From assembly GCA_026671195.1 (NCBI GenBank), contig JAPOHD010000015.1, positions 109,774 through 173,773 of the forward strand: a stretch of 64,000 nt of DNA. The letters run 5' to 3'. Below are positions 26,913 to 37,015 of this stretch, in pieces. The notes under the pieces were generated by a model. The model was not told the DNA's origin. It made no database searches and worked only from the letters and a program-made list of their open reading frames with translations. This DNA comes from Draconibacterium aestuarii (lineage in GTDB: Bacteria > Bacteroidota > Bacteroidia > Bacteroidales > Prolixibacteraceae). Every line of letters begins with the position of its first letter. The first letter of the stretch is position 1. A program made the position numbers and the translations under genes.

Positions 26913-27392
26913 TTACTTTTCAACTTTAAACTCATTCATGTCTAATCCCTGGGGCAGGAACATGCTCGCATCGCCACCGTGCGAAACAATATCGCGGATA
27001 ATGGTTGCATTTACAGGCGTGTGTTCGGGCAAAGTGAGCAGAAATACCGATTCAATTTCGGGGTGCATTTTTTTGTTTATCTGGGCAATGGCTCGTTCGT
27101 ACTCAAAATCGGAAGAAGTACGAATGCCGCGTAAAATATATTGTGCACTAACTTCTTTGCAGAAATCAACCGTTAATCCTTCGTGCAGTTTCACGAAAAC
27201 GCTGCTTTCGTCTTTAAAAACCTGGTTGATCCATTTTAACCGTTTCTCAATGGGGAAAAACGATTGTTTGTTGGCGTTGTAGCCAATCATGATGTAGATT
27301 TTATCGAACAGTGAAATGGCTCGGCGAACGATCGATTCGTGTCCAATTGTAAAAGGATCAAATGATCCGGGGAAGATGGCTATTTTTTCCAT
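26913..27392 (-). CDS. coaD: Phosphopantetheine adenylyltransferase
   Basis: This 159-aa nucleotidyltransferase makes dephospho-CoA from phosphopantetheine and ATP, the fourth step in CoA synthesis. The N-terminal PGSFDPFTIGHESIV contains the T/HxGH motif. The substrate-binding loop reads YILRGIRTSSDFEYE, and the end of the core has NATIIRDIVSHGGD. Length is normal, and the gene stands next to an unrelated thioredoxin-like gene. Confidence 0.95.
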   Translation of the reverse strand: MEKIAIFPGSFDPFTIGHESIVRRAISLFDKIYIMIGYNANKQSFFPIEKRLKWINQVFKDESSVFVKLHEGLTVDFCKEVSAQYILRGIRTSSDFEYERAIAQINKKMHPEIESVFLLTLPEHTPVNATIIRDIVSHGGDASMFLPQGLDMNEFKVEK

Positions 27393-27455
27393 AACAACGT
27401 TTTGTGAAGAAGCAAAAATAAACTAAAAATGCTTTATGCGAAACGGATTAGCGAT

Positions 27456-29672
27456 TTAGTTTATTGCTTTTGCCCGGTTGGAGCTTACAAATAGTATGTT
27501 GCCCAGGTCGTTATAGCCTTCGCTCAATTCTTCAATGTTTTTAAGCGCTTCAGTCGAAAATCCGATAATGGTTAAATCGGCGTCGGCCGAATATTTCATT
27601 ATTACTTTTTTCCGGTTGCCGGTTTCAAACGGTACCATCGAAATATTTGAAGGACTGATTGGCAGACGACCGGCTTTTATTAGCTCCATCAGCTGTTTGC
27701 GTTTTTCTTCAATCGATTCTTCAGGGTAAAGTGCAAATATTTTTATTTTTCCCTTTTTCCAGTCGGGGTGCCCCAAAATAATGTAACCCAGCAAAATCAT
27801 CAGGTTGGCATTCACGTAATCTTCGGGGCTAATCCAGATATGAATTTCGTTTTTGTAGCCAAAACTTTTGTACGAGGTATTTAAAATACAGATATCAAAA
27901 CCGGCAGATTCAACCAGCTGGTAATTCCCGGTTATTTCTTTTAGGTTACCCGGATCGGTTCTTGAAAATTCAAAAAGAATCAGGTTGTTGCCTTTTCCTG
28001 AAATGCCTGAAAGCTGCACCACCTGAGCAATTGCCGAAGTATACGAGGGTGAAATAATCGTGTCGAGATAAACCTTGTTTTTACTTCCGGCTGAAAGTTG
28101 AATCAGACGTTCAAGTACATGTTTCGATTCTTCAGTGGTTTTTTCGTTTAACAATCCTTTTATAAAATGAATGTAGGTGCCGAACCCGTATTTGTACGAA
28201 ATCCAACGCATAATGTCGAAGGCAGAACGGCGTTTAAATGTATCGTGCGAAATACAAACACCAAAAGGCCGCCAGCTTTTATCTTTTTCGTTATCGGCGC
28301 GCTGTAGTATGATTTGTAATTGACGGCTTAACTGGAAAATTACACCACGGAACAGTTTGTTCAGTCCCTGGTTTTCCTCGTTGTTTAGCATAATTACATA
28401 GTAAATCATTGCCATTATTACCACCGAAAACGCTGCATAGGTGGCATTCATTTTAAACATCAGCCAGAACGAAAACAGGGTGCCGAGCAGCGAAATTTGC
28501 CAGTATGAACGGAATGTAGGACGGTAAGCCGGATCGGCAGCAAAATGTTCTAAAAGAGAGATTAAACAAATGGCGCCGTAGGTAACCATAAAAAACATGG
28601 AGATGATTTGTGCCACAAAATTCACATCGCCAATAACCACAAAAACAAAGGCAATAATAATGGTTACCAGTGATCCGTTGATGGGTTCGTTATCCGTTTT
28701 GCGTCCTTTTGCAAACCAGCGGTTAATCGAGTTCTGAGGAAAAATATCGTCGAAGCCGATGGCTTGCAGCGTACGAGGTGCCACCATAATAGAACCAAGT
28801 GCCGAACTTAACGAGGCGGCTGCCAAACCGATTGGAATGATCGGCCCCCAGATGGCAATCTTGCTCATAATCAGCTGGTCGGAAACCAGATCTTCCGGCG
28901 AGGCAGAAACTGTAAACTTATAGGCAACCGCTATGTAAACAACCATGCCAACAATTGTAGCCCAAAGTGTTCCTCTCGGAATTGATTTTTTAGGATCTTT
29001 TAAATCGCCCGACAAACCCAAACCAGCTGCCAGTCCGGTAAATGCAGGAAAAATAATGGTAAATACAAAAAAGAAAGGAAGATTGTTGGGTATAGTGTGG
29101 TGAAAGTCCACTACATCGGGTTTGATTGACGAATCGCCCATAAAAAACATAATGATTGATGTAAGCAAAATGGCTACAACAAAGTATAAGGCTTTCATTC
29201 CTACATTGGCACCTTTGGTTAAAATAAGCGAGGATAACAGAACCATGGTTGGAATGGAAATCCATCGCCGGTCAGGAATGTAAAAGTTGTACTGATCGCC
29301 AATCCAGGTTATTACAGGCTCGAAAGCTTCGCCAAAGGCAATCACATAAAAGGCTACACTAATGGCTTGCGATAAATACAGGGCGATACCGATGGCACCC
29401 CCAATGTTTAGTCCAAACGAACGGCTGATAATAAAATAAGCACCACCACCCTGAACACGCTGGTTGGTAGCAATTTCGGCAACGGCAAATGCGGTTGGAA
29501 TGGTTACCATGTGTCCTAAAATAATAATTCCGATAACACCTAAAAAACCAACCTGCCCAACTGCCCAACCAAAACGGAGAAATAATATTGCTCCAAGAAT
29601 AGTAGAAAGTGCCGTTAAAAAAACCGGCAGTGTGCCAAATTTAGCATTTGTGTTTACCAGCGATTTTGCCAT
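27456..29672 (-). CDS. SLC12/APC-type cation-chloride cotransporter-like permease
   Basis: This 738-aa protein has about twelve membrane helices (residues 10-440) of the APC fold. FGTLPVFLTALSTILGAILF opens the first helix and a GGGAYFIISRSFG loop follows. The C-terminal 280 residues are soluble, with alternating strands and helices and a segment DADLTIIGFSTEAL like universal-stress-type domains. This layout matches bacterial relatives of Na-K-Cl cotransporters. The transported ion or amino acid is unknown. It is followed by coaD after 63 bp. Confidence 0.83.
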   Translation of the reverse strand: MAKSLVNTNAKFGTLPVFLTALSTILGAILFLRFGWAVGQVGFLGVIGIIILGHMVTIPTAFAVAEIATNQRVQGGGAYFIISRSFGLNIGGAIGIALYLSQAISVAFYVIAFGEAFEPVITWIGDQYNFYIPDRRWISIPTMVLLSSLILTKGANVGMKALYFVVAILLTSIIMFFMGDSSIKPDVVDFHHTIPNNLPFFFVFTIIFPAFTGLAAGLGLSGDLKDPKKSIPRGTLWATIVGMVVYIAVAYKFTVSASPEDLVSDQLIMSKIAIWGPIIPIGLAAASLSSALGSIMVAPRTLQAIGFDDIFPQNSINRWFAKGRKTDNEPINGSLVTIIIAFVFVVIGDVNFVAQIISMFFMVTYGAICLISLLEHFAADPAYRPTFRSYWQISLLGTLFSFWLMFKMNATYAAFSVVIMAMIYYVIMLNNEENQGLNKLFRGVIFQLSRQLQIILQRADNEKDKSWRPFGVCISHDTFKRRSAFDIMRWISYKYGFGTYIHFIKGLLNEKTTEESKHVLERLIQLSAGSKNKVYLDTIISPSYTSAIAQVVQLSGISGKGNNLILFEFSRTDPGNLKEITGNYQLVESAGFDICILNTSYKSFGYKNEIHIWISPEDYVNANLMILLGYIILGHPDWKKGKIKIFALYPEESIEEKRKQLMELIKAGRLPISPSNISMVPFETGNRKKVIMKYSADADLTIIGFSTEALKNIEELSEGYNDLGNILFVSSNRAKAIN

Positions 29673-30138
29673 AGAATAACTGTTTGTAATTTTAAAGGTG
29701 ATATATAAATCTGAAAGTTAAAAACTTTTTAGGAAAAAGAAATTAATGTTGAATGTTGCGATACATGATCCAATAATTGCCACCATAGTTTTTAATCGTA
29801 ATCTTTTGCGCATTTTGAGGTGAGCTTTACGTTATATATTATGTCGTTTAATTCAGACGATAACGTTTTTCTTCTTCTATGTGGCATTCACTATTGTCAG
29901 ATTTAATCTTCCAACAGCTAACATCTTCAAAAATCCTGTCATCCCGATTCGTCGACTCACGGAGAGGAATCTGTTCAAAGTTCCCTGTACAGTAATGTTT
30001 TGAATTATTGTAATTCAGTACAGATTGGTAGAATTAATATGAAATATTTAAAAAAATCGGAGATACAGACTTTTTTTACATCAGACCGGGCTGCAAAAAT
30101 TATTTTATATTTACATTTTTCTTTTCAAATCAGAGTGT
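29673..30138. other. Intergenic region with a REP-like arm (29936-29976)
   Basis: The stretch between the divergent permease gene and the glycosyltransferase block is AT-rich. It holds a GTCATCCCGA...CACGGAGAGGAATCTG element at 29936-29976, resembling the GTCAT..CGAA..GTGAGGAATCTG repeats spread in many Bacteroidota genomes. A fuller palindromic relative lies at 42511-42594. No gene or clear promoter pair is visible. Confidence 0.5.
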
Positions 30139-31875
30139 ATGAACTTGTTTAAGAAACGGGCATTTAGCAATATTGTCATTGCTATTTTTTTGGTGATTAT
30201 TACAATGGTTAATTTTAGTCATCATAAGTATAAATCGAAGGAGGGAGTAATTGATTGGGATATAAAGTCTTACTATGCATACCTGCCAGCAACCTTTATT
30301 TACCATGATTTATCATTGGGATTTTTAGATCACAACGAACACGACATGGGTAAATGGATATGGCCGGTATCAACGCCCACAGGCAAAAGGGCAATTTTAA
30401 CAACAATGGGGCTGTCTTTTCTATATGCTCCGTTTTTTCTAGTCGGACACATTGCAGCCTTGTTATTGCCTCAATATGAAGCTACCGGTTATAGCCTGCC
30501 TTATCACATTACATTACAATTCAGTGTGCTTGTTTATTTTCTGATTAGTTTAATAGTATTACGAAAAATTTTATCAAGGTATTTTGAAGATAAAGTTGTA
30601 GCGTTAACCTTGTTTACAATTGGTGCGGGTACCAATCTCTTTTATTATCTAACGTATTCAGCTCCGATGACGCATGGTTATAACTTCTTTTTAATCGTCC
30701 TTTTTATCTATTTTCTTGAAAAATGGCACAATAGAATTAATTGGAAATATACAATCTGCTTGGGACTGGTTTCAGGATTGGTAACGCTTATTCGTCCGAC
30801 CAATATTCTAGTTCTTTTGTTAATACCGTTATGGCATATTTCCACTTGGAATGAATTTAAAGATCAGGTTATACGTTTGCTAAAGTATTGGCCCTACATT
30901 GGTTTAATGGCCGGAGTATTTATTTTGGTTTGGGTGCCACAGTTTGTCTACTGGAAATATGTATCTGATAAGTTCTTTTATTTTTCGTATGGTGAACGTG
31001 GGGATCAGTTTTATTGGGAAAATCCTCAGATATGGAAAATTTTGTTCAGTTACGAAAAAGGCTGGTTTGTTTACACCCCGCTTATGTTTGTAGTTTTCTT
31101 TGGATTTAAAAGTCTTAAAAAACTAAAAATAAATCTTTCGTTACCCATTATCATCTATCTTACTATAATGATCTATGTCTTGGCATCGTGGTGGTGTTGG
31201 TGGTATGGTGGATCGTTTGGGCAGCGTTCGTTTGTCGATTTTTACGGTTTGATGGCTATTCCCTTGGGGGCAGTTATTCACACTTCTTTGCAAAGAAAAT
31301 ATCTTAAATATGTGTTCCCTCTGTTTTTATTTGTCCTGATTGCTTTTAATCAGTTCAATATTCAGCAGTTTAACCGAATGGCCATCAGTTACTGGTGGAT
31401 GAATAAGGAGGGATACTGGGAAAATTTCTTAAAGCTGCATCCAACTTGTAAGTACTGGAATGTTGCTATGCATCCCGATTACGATAAAGCCAGGCTTGGA
31501 ATTTATGAAGCCGTTGCTCCGTTTAATCGTGCACAGGTGGTTACTGATGAAATGTTAGTAGACCGAATAGTTAATGATAACAAGAACAACTCTGTTTTGC
31601 TAGATTCGTTGCAAGTGTATACCCCGGATATTATTGAACCGGATTCGGTTTTACTGAATAATTATGCACGCCTTGTTGTAACGAATGAGTTGGCCGAATC
31701 TTATTTCAAAGAAATTAAAATTGATTACTACTACAATCAGATAAATAACTGCGAAGATTGGAAAAGACAGGTGGATAAAAAAGCCCAAAAACGGGAACTG
31801 AGTTACGAGAAAATGGCAAAAATGGAAGCCGAACGAATTTATAAGAACTATTCGCAAAAATATGATCAAAGATAA
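30139..31875 (+). CDS. Multi-pass membrane protein, GT-C/ArnT-like glycosyltransferase candidate
   Basis: This 578-aa protein has about eleven hydrophobic helices in its first 420 residues and a soluble C-terminal region. After helix 1, the extracytoplasmic loop IDWDIKSYYAYLPATFIYHD has the acidic pair expected of GT-C catalytic loops, which use polyprenyl-phosphate sugars. The Lys/Glu-rich C-terminus ends in a predicted coil. It overlaps the next GT2 gene by 14 bp, so the pair is probably translationally coupled. The fold assignment is by pattern only; acceptor and donor are unknown. Confidence 0.65.
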   Translation: MNLFKKRAFSNIVIAIFLVIITMVNFSHHKYKSKEGVIDWDIKSYYAYLPATFIYHDLSLGFLDHNEHDMGKWIWPVSTPTGKRAILTTMGLSFLYAPFFLVGHIAALLLPQYEATGYSLPYHITLQFSVLVYFLISLIVLRKILSRYFEDKVVALTLFTIGAGTNLFYYLTYSAPMTHGYNFFLIVLFIYFLEKWHNRINWKYTICLGLVSGLVTLIRPTNILVLLLIPLWHISTWNEFKDQVIRLLKYWPYIGLMAGVFILVWVPQFVYWKYVSDKFFYFSYGERGDQFYWENPQIWKILFSYEKGWFVYTPLMFVVFFGFKSLKKLKINLSLPIIIYLTIMIYVLASWWCWWYGGSFGQRSFVDFYGLMAIPLGAVIHTSLQRKYLKYVFPLFLFVLIAFNQFNIQQFNRMAISYWWMNKEGYWENFLKLHPTCKYWNVAMHPDYDKARLGIYEAVAPFNRAQVVTDEMLVDRIVNDNKNNSVLLDSLQVYTPDIIEPDSVLLNNYARLVVTNELAESYFKEIKIDYYYNQINNCEDWKRQVDKKAQKRELSYEKMAKMEAERIYKNYSQKYDQR

Positions 31876-32959
31876 AACAATAGCCGTAGTTATTCCTGCA
31901 TACAACGAGGAGACCCAGATTGAAATGGTGATTGAATCAGTACCTGAATTTGTTGATCGTATTCTTGTTGTAAACGACGGTTCGAAGGATAACACAGCAG
32001 AAATAGTTCAGCGGATTATTGATGCTGATAAAAATGATTACAGTTCAGAAAGAATAGGCGAAACAGAAATAAAACCCAATCGCTACAATTCGGTGGACAT
32101 TGCACTTAAAAATGCCATTGAATCTGAAAGTGTTCGATATGTTCCGCACGGAATTTATAATTCAAATCCCGAAAAATCGAGGGTTATTTTAATTAATAAT
32201 CTTGAAAATGGGGGTGTTGGTGCTGCAGTTGCAAACGGTTATAAATGGTGCCGCGAGAACGAAATTGATTGTATTGCCAAAATTGATGGTGACGGACAAA
32301 TGGATCCTTCGGAGCTGGAAGCCATTTGTATGCCGGTTATAAACGACGAGGTGGATTACGTAAAAGGAAACCGATTAATATATCCGGGAGCCTCTTTGAT
32401 TATTCCAAAGGTGAGGTATTTTGGAAATTCGGTACTTTCTATTTTAACAAAAGTTGCCTCGGGGTATTGGCATATTTCCGATACCCAAACTGCTTTTACT
32501 GCCATTTCGTTGAAGGCTTTAAAAGCTTTAAAATTGTACGATTTATATCGAACCTACGGCTACCCAAACGATATTCTTGTAAAACTGAATATTAATTTCT
32601 GTTCGATAAAAGAGATACCAATTAAACCGGTTTACGAAATTGGAGAACAGTCGAAGATGAAGATCTTTAAAGTGATACCTCGAATATCTTCGATTTTAAT
32701 TAAAGGCTTTTTTAAGCGCATGTGGCACAAGTACTTATTAAAAAGTTTTCACCCTTTGTTTATTTTGTATCAGATTGGTTTTCTATCGCTGATTATTTCA
32801 ATTCCGTTTGGAATAAAAATACTTTTTAAGGTGCTAACAAACCAACCGGCAAACCCGGTTACGGTTCTGGCTTTTATCTTTCTTTTTATCAGTGGATTTC
32901 AGGCACTTCTTTTTGCCATGTGGATGGATATTCAGGATAACGAACGCCTCAATAAATAA
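31862..32959 (+). CDS. Family 2 glycosyltransferase, polyprenyl-phosphate sugar synthase-like, with two C-terminal helices
   Basis: This 365-aa protein starts VVIPAYNEETQIEMVIESV and has the DxD-type metal motif in AKIDGDGQMDPSEL near residue 145, both typical of GT2. A charged insert of about 60 residues (60-120) separates the first strand from the ENGGVGAAVANGYKW segment and is unusual for the family. Two C-terminal hydrophobic helices anchor it to the membrane. It likely makes a polyprenyl-phosphate sugar used by the neighbouring membrane transferases. It overlaps the preceding gene and is followed by another membrane protein 18 bp on. Confidence 0.85.
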   Translation: MIKDKTIAVVIPAYNEETQIEMVIESVPEFVDRILVVNDGSKDNTAEIVQRIIDADKNDYSSERIGETEIKPNRYNSVDIALKNAIESESVRYVPHGIYNSNPEKSRVILINNLENGGVGAAVANGYKWCRENEIDCIAKIDGDGQMDPSELEAICMPVINDEVDYVKGNRLIYPGASLIIPKVRYFGNSVLSILTKVASGYWHISDTQTAFTAISLKALKALKLYDLYRTYGYPNDILVKLNINFCSIKEIPIKPVYEIGEQSKMKIFKVIPRISSILIKGFFKRMWHKYLLKSFHPLFILYQIGFLSLIISIPFGIKILFKVLTNQPANPVTVLAFIFLFISGFQALLFAMWMDIQDNERLNK

Positions 32960-32977
32960 TTCAAAACATTTCGGTTC

Positions 32978-34609
32978 ATGAAACAAAATACAAGCAAACT
33001 CCTTTTTGCAGGTTCCTGGCTGATCAATCTAATACTGCCGTTTTTCGTTTTTGGAGTTTTTAAAGACAGCTTTTTACGAATCTATTATAATTCAGATACA
33101 CTTTATCTGGCTTCTGTTTACAAAGATGTTTTTGTTGATGGAACAGGTTTTCAAGGGTGGAACCTGAATGGGGCACCCAATTTTTTCCCCGATATGTTGA
33201 TGTATTTTGTGATCCGTTTTTTTACAGGTGATTTTAGGATTGCATACATTATTTTTAGTGCTGTTCAGTACAATTTACTGGTTTTTCTTTTGGGGAGTTT
33301 ATTTAGGGGGATAAACTCTAAAGTAAGTTTGAATTATATCACTTTGTTCAATTTGCTTTTTCCGGTTTATTTGCTGGCTACCATTTTACATGGCAGTTTC
33401 CAGTACACTTTCGATGTGTTTAGTCAAAGTTACCACAACGGCTGTTTTATTAATTCGCTGCTTGCAATTAATTTCTTTTTCAGATACCTGACCCGCGAAA
33501 AAAAGTCATACTTAATTTATATGCTTGTTTTTGTGTTTCTCGGTGCGTTTAACGATCGTTTATTTATAGTCACCTTTGTGGCTCCGGCCATAGCTCTTTT
33601 TGTAATAAACGTTGTCTGGATAAAGAAGAAAACGATAACCAGAAGTACATTGTTGGCACTGGGAGTGGCAATTATTGCTTTGCTGGCTTTTATTGCCACC
33701 AAAAGAAACAGTGTTTATGAATGTATTGATCTGGGCGAAAAATTTATGAATTTCAGTAATGCCGGCCCGTCTTTTCAAAACATGTTAAAACAACATACCG
33801 ATTTTATCGTAAGAACAGATTTGCGTGGTTTAGTTACCGGGCTCACAATTTTTTCCTTTTTTACTTTGTTGGGTTTGTTTTTCATGATTGCCCGGAAAAC
33901 CTCTTGGTTTAAGCAGGCAAAACAGAATGAATTAATTGCTGCATTATTTATCGTTTTTTCGTTAAGCAGTGTCTTTCTGACCCTGTTTACCCCTGTGGTA
34001 AACGGATATTATCTGGGGCCTTCGTGCATCCGATATACTACCTTTTCGTTCTTTTTGAGTTTGTTTAATGTGGTATTTATTGTGTATTATTTAACCGGCA
34101 TGAAAGAAGGAGTAAGATGGCAACATCCGGTTATTGGTGTGCTTTTATTGTTTTATGGAGTTGTAGTGGTTTTTACTGTTCAGTCGAAACCGGTTTTCGA
34201 AACCATAACAAAAGTGGCTACTTATTATCCGGAAAAGGTGAAAGCAGTTGACGAATTTACACAAAAACACAAGGTTCAATATGGCGTAGCTGGTTACTGG
34301 GATGCCAAATACACCACCATGTTTTCGAAAAATGAAGTGCGGGTGTATACAGCAATAAACGAAAAACTGAATTTGTGGTATCATGTAATGAATAGCAACT
34401 GGTACTACAAACACGATAAGGGCAAATACAAAGATCCGGAATTCAGATTTGTTATTTTATCGCCAGAGAAATTTAAAACCACCCGTGAAATATTTGGAGA
34501 ACCAATTGATAGTATGCAGGTTGAAAAAGGGAGTTTTATTTATTTGATACATGAATTTGAATATGATCGGGAAACCCGAAAACCACGTCCCATAAATTGG
34601 ATTGAGTAA
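32978..34609 (+). CDS. Uncharacterised multi-pass membrane protein
   Basis: This 543-aa protein has about ten hydrophobic helices. The loop after helix 1 reads LRIYYNSDTLYLASVYKDVF, with an acidic residue placed as in GT-C transferases, and a soluble C-terminal part of about 120 residues follows. I do not recognise a named family. Its operon partners (GT2 and GT-C-like genes, 18 and 11 bp away) point to cell-envelope glycan or glycolipid assembly. Confidence 0.6.
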   Translation: MKQNTSKLLFAGSWLINLILPFFVFGVFKDSFLRIYYNSDTLYLASVYKDVFVDGTGFQGWNLNGAPNFFPDMLMYFVIRFFTGDFRIAYIIFSAVQYNLLVFLLGSLFRGINSKVSLNYITLFNLLFPVYLLATILHGSFQYTFDVFSQSYHNGCFINSLLAINFFFRYLTREKKSYLIYMLVFVFLGAFNDRLFIVTFVAPAIALFVINVVWIKKKTITRSTLLALGVAIIALLAFIATKRNSVYECIDLGEKFMNFSNAGPSFQNMLKQHTDFIVRTDLRGLVTGLTIFSFFTLLGLFFMIARKTSWFKQAKQNELIAALFIVFSLSSVFLTLFTPVVNGYYLGPSCIRYTTFSFFLSLFNVVFIVYYLTGMKEGVRWQHPVIGVLLLFYGVVVVFTVQSKPVFETITKVATYYPEKVKAVDEFTQKHKVQYGVAGYWDAKYTTMFSKNEVRVYTAINEKLNLWYHVMNSNWYYKHDKGKYKDPEFRFVILSPEKFKTTREIFGEPIDSMQVEKGSFIYLIHEFEYDRETRKPRPINWIE

Positions 34610-34620
34610 TCGTAAAGAAT

Positions 34621-36126
34621 ATGAATGTTGAGTGCTTGTTCAAATTAAAATTTTCCAGATACATTCTGTTGATTCTGTTTTTTTTGCCGCTTCTGTTTAT
34701 AAATATTAGGAGCGACCATAATTGGGGAGGTGATTTTGCACAATACATAAATCAGGCAAAATGTATTTGTGAAGGGAAAAACCAATCTGAAACAGGTTAT
34801 GTTTTTAATGACCAAAATTCATATTTGGGTCCTCCTGTTTATCCTGTTGGATTTCCTTTGCTTTTGGCTCCTGTTTATTTGTTTTTCGGGAACAATATTT
34901 ATGCTTTTTCATTATTAATCTCATTTTGTTTATTTATGATGGCAATCATATTGGTTAAACTAAATGAGCTGTATTTTGATAGGGTGTTAGCTGTTGTGTT
35001 GACTGTGGCATTTGTTTATAACCCGTGGTTATTATTTTTCAAAGCTTCAGTTCTATCTGATATTCCATTTGCTTTAACTTTTATATTATCGATATTTTTT
35101 TATCGAAATTATTTTGATCGGAACAGAGTTCAGGTTATTCCGTCGGTATTTCTGGGTTTTCTGATAGGCTATGCGATTTTAATAAAAAGTATTGGAGTTG
35201 CCGTATTCCTGGGGATTTTCGTCGATAGGTTAATAATCGTAATAAGAGCCAAAACGTTTACCATTAGGCCTTTTCTTGAACCTGTCATCGCATCCTTATC
35301 AGGGTTACTCTTATACGTACTTTTTAATTACGTTTTTTTCCCATCAGAAACAGAACATTTTTCGTTCTTTTACAACTTGTATGACTTAAGTCGATTGCTT
35401 AATACGATTAGCGAGAATTATCATCCGAACATGTTTCTAATCAAAAACTTCTTCTCGGATAATTTAGTTATAAGCTCATTCACTTTAACACTTTTTATAA
35501 TAGGTTTTTTTAGGAAGGTACTGTATAGGGCAGACGTTCTTGATTTTATATTTATATTATATTCTGTGGCGGTTTTGTGTTTTCCCGCGTATCAGGGATT
35601 TAGATATCTGTTACCTGTTTACCCAATAATAATAATATATATATTTCAGGGATTCAAGTCTATTAACATGCAAGTAAAACTGAAAAATCATTATCTATTA
35701 CCTTTAGTCGTTTCAACACTGTTGCTACTTTGGTATTATGAAGGGATTGAGAAAGTTTTAATGGCAAAAAATTATATTAATGCAGGGCCACAAACAGATT
35801 ATTCTATTGAGGCATTTAGTTATATTCAGAGTAATACTGATGAAAATTCAATTATTGCATTCACAAAACCAAGGGTAATGGCGCTTTATTCTTCACGAAA
35901 GTCCATTGCAATTGGAAGTGTTAAAAATCTGGAAGAAGTTGATCGGAAATTTTTAGAAACTGGTGTTGATTATCTAGTAATGACTGATGATCTACGAAAT
36001 CAAATATTAGATAATTATATCAGCCATTATGGGGTCAAACTAAAATTAGTTTGGAAAAATACGAGGTTTAAAGTTTATAAGTTGTTAGGTTCAGAATCGT
36101 TAAATATTAACACCGATCCTGAATAA
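34621..36126 (+). CDS. GT39/ArnT-like membrane glycosyltransferase candidate
   Basis: This 501-aa protein has about ten membrane helices and a short soluble C-terminus. The first periplasmic loop DHNWGGDFAQYINQAK carries the acidic motif typical of GT-C enzymes of the PMT/ArnT group. A C-terminal segment with SIIAFTKPRVMALYSSRK, GVDYLVMTD and FKVYKLL resembles the tail of other bacterial members. Codon choice is more AT-rich than in neighbours. Its 3' end overlaps the convergent GT2 gene by 20 bp. Confidence 0.68.
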   Translation: MNVECLFKLKFSRYILLILFFLPLLFINIRSDHNWGGDFAQYINQAKCICEGKNQSETGYVFNDQNSYLGPPVYPVGFPLLLAPVYLFFGNNIYAFSLLISFCLFMMAIILVKLNELYFDRVLAVVLTVAFVYNPWLLFFKASVLSDIPFALTFILSIFFYRNYFDRNRVQVIPSVFLGFLIGYAILIKSIGVAVFLGIFVDRLIIVIRAKTFTIRPFLEPVIASLSGLLLYVLFNYVFFPSETEHFSFFYNLYDLSRLLNTISENYHPNMFLIKNFFSDNLVISSFTLTLFIIGFFRKVLYRADVLDFIFILYSVAVLCFPAYQGFRYLLPVYPIIIIYIFQGFKSINMQVKLKNHYLLPLVVSTLLLLWYYEGIEKVLMAKNYINAGPQTDYSIEAFSYIQSNTDENSIIAFTKPRVMALYSSRKSIAIGSVKNLEEVDRKFLETGVDYLVMTDDLRNQILDNYISHYGVKLKLVWKNTRFKVYKLLGSESLNINTDPE

Positions 36127-37015
36127 AATAGTGTGGCCGGTTTTTCGCTTCGTTAAAAATACGCGAAAGGTACTCGCCAATAATCCCCAAACTAAGTAAT
36201 TGTATGCCCCCAAGTAAAAGTATAACCAGCATCATAGACGCCCAGCCCGGAATAGTTTTGCCCATTATAAATATTATAAGGATGTAAATGGAGTAAATTC
36301 CTCCGAAAAGTAGCGCGAATATTCCCGCATACAAACTAAATTTCAGGGGTTTCGACGAAAACGAGGTGATTCCGTCCCAGGCAAAAGTCAGCATCTTTTT
36401 AAAAGTGTATTTGCTTACCCCTGTCATACGTGGTGGTGCAGTAAATTCCACAATAGTCTGCTTAAAGCCCATCCAGCTTATCAGTCCGCGTGTAAATCGG
36501 TCTTTTTCATCGATTTGTAAAAAGGCATCCACAGCCTTACGTGTCATCAGTCTGAAATCCGATGAAGCTGGTTCTATTTTAATATCGGTGAGTAGGTTTA
36601 CAAACTTGTAATAGCCTTTTGATGACAGATTTTTTGCAGCTCCGGCGTCTCCTGTACTTAGGCGTCGTGTGTTAACAATTTCAAAACCTTTTTGATATTG
36701 ATTTAATAGTTCAGGAATCACTTCCGGCGGATGTTGACCGTCGGCATCCATCATAATAACCACATCGCCATCTGCCTCTGTTAATCCGGCCAGCAAAGCT
36801 GTTTGGTGCCCGAAATTTCTGGAAAATGAAATGCCTTTAACTTGTTTGTTTTCGGCAGCAATTTTGCGAATGTTTTCAAAAGTAGCATCGCGGCTTCCAT
36901 CGTCAACAAAAATGCATTCGTAGTCTTCTTTTTGAAGAATGGTTTTGATTTTTTCAAACAACAAAGCAATATTGTCTTCTTCGTTAAAGGATGGGATTAC
37001 TATGCTAATTTTCAC
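36107..37015 (-). CDS. Family 2 glycosyltransferase, GtrB/ArnC-like
   Basis: This 302-aa protein begins ISIVIPSFNEEDNIALLFEK and shows CIFVDDGSRD and MMDADGQHPPEVIPEL (metal motif near residue 92). It ends with two membrane helices (about 230-290). This is the layout of GtrB and ArnC, which load a sugar onto undecaprenyl phosphate. It overlaps the upstream flippase-like gene by 11 bp and the convergent gene by 20 bp. Confidence 0.9.
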   Translation of the reverse strand: MKISIVIPSFNEEDNIALLFEKIKTILQKEDYECIFVDDGSRDATFENIRKIAAENKQVKGISFSRNFGHQTALLAGLTEADGDVVIMMDADGQHPPEVIPELLNQYQKGFEIVNTRRLSTGDAGAAKNLSSKGYYKFVNLLTDIKIEPASSDFRLMTRKAVDAFLQIDEKDRFTRGLISWMGFKQTIVEFTAPPRMTGVSKYTFKKMLTFAWDGITSFSSKPLKFSLYAGIFALLFGGIYSIYILIIFIMGKTIPGWASMMLVILLLGGIQLLSLGIIGEYLSRIFNEAKNRPHYFIQDRC